Part shown: piece after piece, positions 62,230 to 64,000 of the stretch
Layout: each line of letters opens with the position of its first letter
Position numbering within the stretch: position 1 is the stretch's first letter
The notes under the pieces: model-generated
What the model was told of the DNA's origin: nothing
What the model saw: the letters and a program-made list of their open reading frames with translations, nothing else
Databases searched by the model: none
From: Onchocerca volvulus
Lineage: Eukaryota; Nematoda; Chromadorea; Rhabditida; Onchocercidae
Assembly: GCA_000499405.2 (NCBI GenBank)
Contig: HG738137.1
Location: forward strand, 2,170,001-2,234,000
Direction: 5' to 3'
DNA length: 64,000 bases
Made by a program: the position numbers and the translations under genes

Positions 62230-63936
62230 TCAGTTTTTAGGACCGTATTTAGATGTCATCACAAAACATGCTGTCCAGTAGATAATGTTAAATAAAATAA
62301 ATGCTATTGGTACACAAAATCTGGCATAGAAATCAATTTTAGCTGGAAAATAAGTAGGTCTCATGAAAAATCGCTTCATACGATCCACTATTCTTTCACG
62401 TGGGTGCATTGATAACTGCAAGAGACAATTATATTCAAATATTTCGGAAAGAGCAAAATTTTGCAGTATTTTTAATTTTAATGGAAATTTGATCTGTGGG
62501 CTTTTGAAAGTCTCCGTTTTCATTTCTTATCTCAATTTCTTACTATCGTTTTTATTATTTTCATGAAGTTTCAAACTTGAATGTACTGGTAGATTATTTC
62601 TTCATGAATTGTTTTTTTTTTTCCAGTTTCAAATTTAGATTCAAATTGAGATTTCTCTTTATAACTCTCAATTTTTGATTTCGAGTCTCAATAAAACCTC
62701 TCTCAACTCACCAAAAAACAGGTGCATTGTTGTTGGTAGATTGGTTGATTTTCAATGTTTCGTTTATCGATTCTTCGATCTCGCTTTCTTATCATATTAT
62801 TTTTCTTTTCTTGAAGACAATTATCTTGGTAAGAGACAAAGGCATATTCTAGAAGTGCTCCAAATACGAATGCTTGACAAGCTGTAACTTATGTATGATA
62901 TTCTTCAAAATAATAAATTAGTAAATATAATGTAATTGCTATAAATGTAAGTGAAGTTCATGATTAGTACAAGTTATTTACCAAGAATTTTCACATTTTT
63001 GGATTAGTGGTTGATTCCTTAAAAATTTTTAGAATTTCAGCACTTCTAGAAAATAGATAACAATAGCTTACCGCCTAGCCAAATGTCCACCACTTTTACA
63101 TAACTTACTGGAGGCAACTTTGCATTAATAGATGACGTCTGAAATGTCACTGTTTAATTTCAAAAGAAATGGGTAGCTGCAACAGTTTCTGAACTTTATT
63201 TGAGCCTTGTGACTAACTGAAGAATTCAATTTGCGAAGGAGAAAGAAAAGAGTCGTTGTTCATTCTCTTTCCAGCTTCGAATTTTAATCCTAACGGCAAA
63301 GCTGCTCTATGCAGAAAGTTCAAGAAGTTTAGTGCAATCACGGGACATTGAATTAAGTCTCAATATTCAATCAGTCATTCTTCGTCTCAATATTTAATCA
63401 GTCATTTAGTACTCTAGACAGAAATTTTATTTCTATGTATAAGATAGATAGTTTACCAATGTCGTCATTGTGAGCAGGGTAGTAACGCCAAGAGCAGTAC
63501 GACCAGCTGTTGAATGTATGTCAATCCAGAAGCTGACCCAGCTGACAATCACAATCATTGTTGTTGGACCATAGAGTTGGATTAAATAATAGCTAAAAAG
63601 ACTTCTTTATTAGATGCAGCTGGCCAAGAAATAGAATCTTTTAAATGAATAGTTAATATTTAAGTACTAATAAACTAACTTTTGATCTGGTTTCTTTATC
63701 AAAAATTCTAATATACAAATGCAGAATAAGCAATTATTTTTTATTTCATTATCCTACCTAAGGCACAACAAATTGGCGATTTTCAATGAATCTCAAAGAA
63801 AAAGTGTTATCCTCTCATTCTAGGCCATTTGGGCTATGATACTTCAAATAACTAAGCTACTAAACTCTAAATTAATAAAAAATTAGCCTGAATTGACGCG
63901 AAAGTTCGAGACGCATCCTTAAACAAGCATAGGTTC
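62230..63936 (-). CDS. Cys-loop ligand-gated ion channel, transmembrane half; 5' end beyond window
   Basis: A pentameric neurotransmitter-gated channel subunit, most like the glutamate/glycine-gated anion branch. Exons: 63888-63936, 63457-63592, 63072-63138, 62712-62881, 62230-62415, phase-consistent; the extracellular ligand-binding exons lie off the right edge. Seen: [18 protein letters not shown] leading into TM1 ([20 protein letters not shown]); TM2 [14 protein letters not shown]; the TM2-TM3 loop [21 protein letters not shown]3 [19 protein letters not shown]; a short basic cytoplasmic loop ([16 protein letters not shown], then RMKRFFMRP); TM4 [21 protein letters not shown]-terminus SKYGPKN. 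The segment before TM2 reads [10 protein letters not shown] where anion channels normally have PAR, so selectivity is open. The most 5' visible donor is GC, not GT. Ligand cannot be told without the N-terminal domain. Confidence 0.9.
63345..63410. repeat. Short direct repeat in a channel-gene intron
   Basis: GTCTCAATATTCAATCAGTC ATTCTTC is followed at once by GTCTCAATATTTAATCAGTC ATTTAG. Two copies, 27-29 bases each, within the intron between the exons at 63072-63138 and 63457-63592. Confidence 0.75.
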
Positions 63937-64000
63937 CTGAAATTTTGAAGATATTGTGAACCTTTTCAGGAATATATAATGGAGGATTTCCGAAAACTAG

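Overview
This window looks like nuclear DNA of a parasitic nematode, most likely a spirurid or filarial worm. It is very AT-rich and full of A/T homopolymers. Genes are split into short exons by introns of about 100-1500 bases with TTTCAG-type acceptors. Several first exons begin just after a TTTCAG-type site, as in trans-spliced worm genes. All products were assigned from conserved residues read by eye; no database search was run.

Left part (1-31 kb), minus strand: pyridoxal kinase (7.5-11.1 kb, 9 exons, 320 aa), the ER thioredoxin-fold chaperone ERp44 with a KDEL tail (14.4-18.6 kb, 12 exons, 405 aa), a small single-exon secreted ten-cysteine protein (23.1-23.6 kb), and an Ariadne-1 RBR ubiquitin ligase (26.1-30.6 kb, 8 exons, 505 aa). 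The three large models close exactly in frame at nearly the length of their human relatives.

Middle (31-49 kb), plus strand: the GTPase GPN2 (31.8-33.5 kb), head to head with Ariadne; a 9 kb gene-poor stretch; then an unrecognised Ser/Thr/Asn-rich protein (about 43.0-48.7 kb) preceded by TGCATG clusters and a 22-G run.

Right part (49-64 kb): the replication licensing factor Cdt1 on plus (52.6-57.0 kb, 12 exons, 575 aa, N-terminal PIP-degron-like motif), a tentative CxxC zinc-binding ORF (61 kb), and on minus the transmembrane half of a Cys-loop ligand-gated channel running off the right edge. The genes do not form an obvious pathway: they are mainly housekeeping (vitamin B6, secretory quality control, ubiquitination, RNA polymerase assembly, replication licensing) plus one neuronal-type receptor.

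The most interesting unexplained signals are: an SL1-like leader written in genomic DNA two bases upstream of an ATG and a 49-codon ORF (39.05-39.23 kb), a candidate fossil of a reverse-transcribed trans-spliced mRNA; a predicted AT-AG intron in cdt1; an altered selectivity-filter motif (AGR for PAR) plus a GC donor in the channel gene; a 51-T polypyrimidine tract at an ERp44 acceptor; and an interspersed repeat family seen at 12.3, 20.7, 35.5 and, as a tandem derivative, 50.5 kb.
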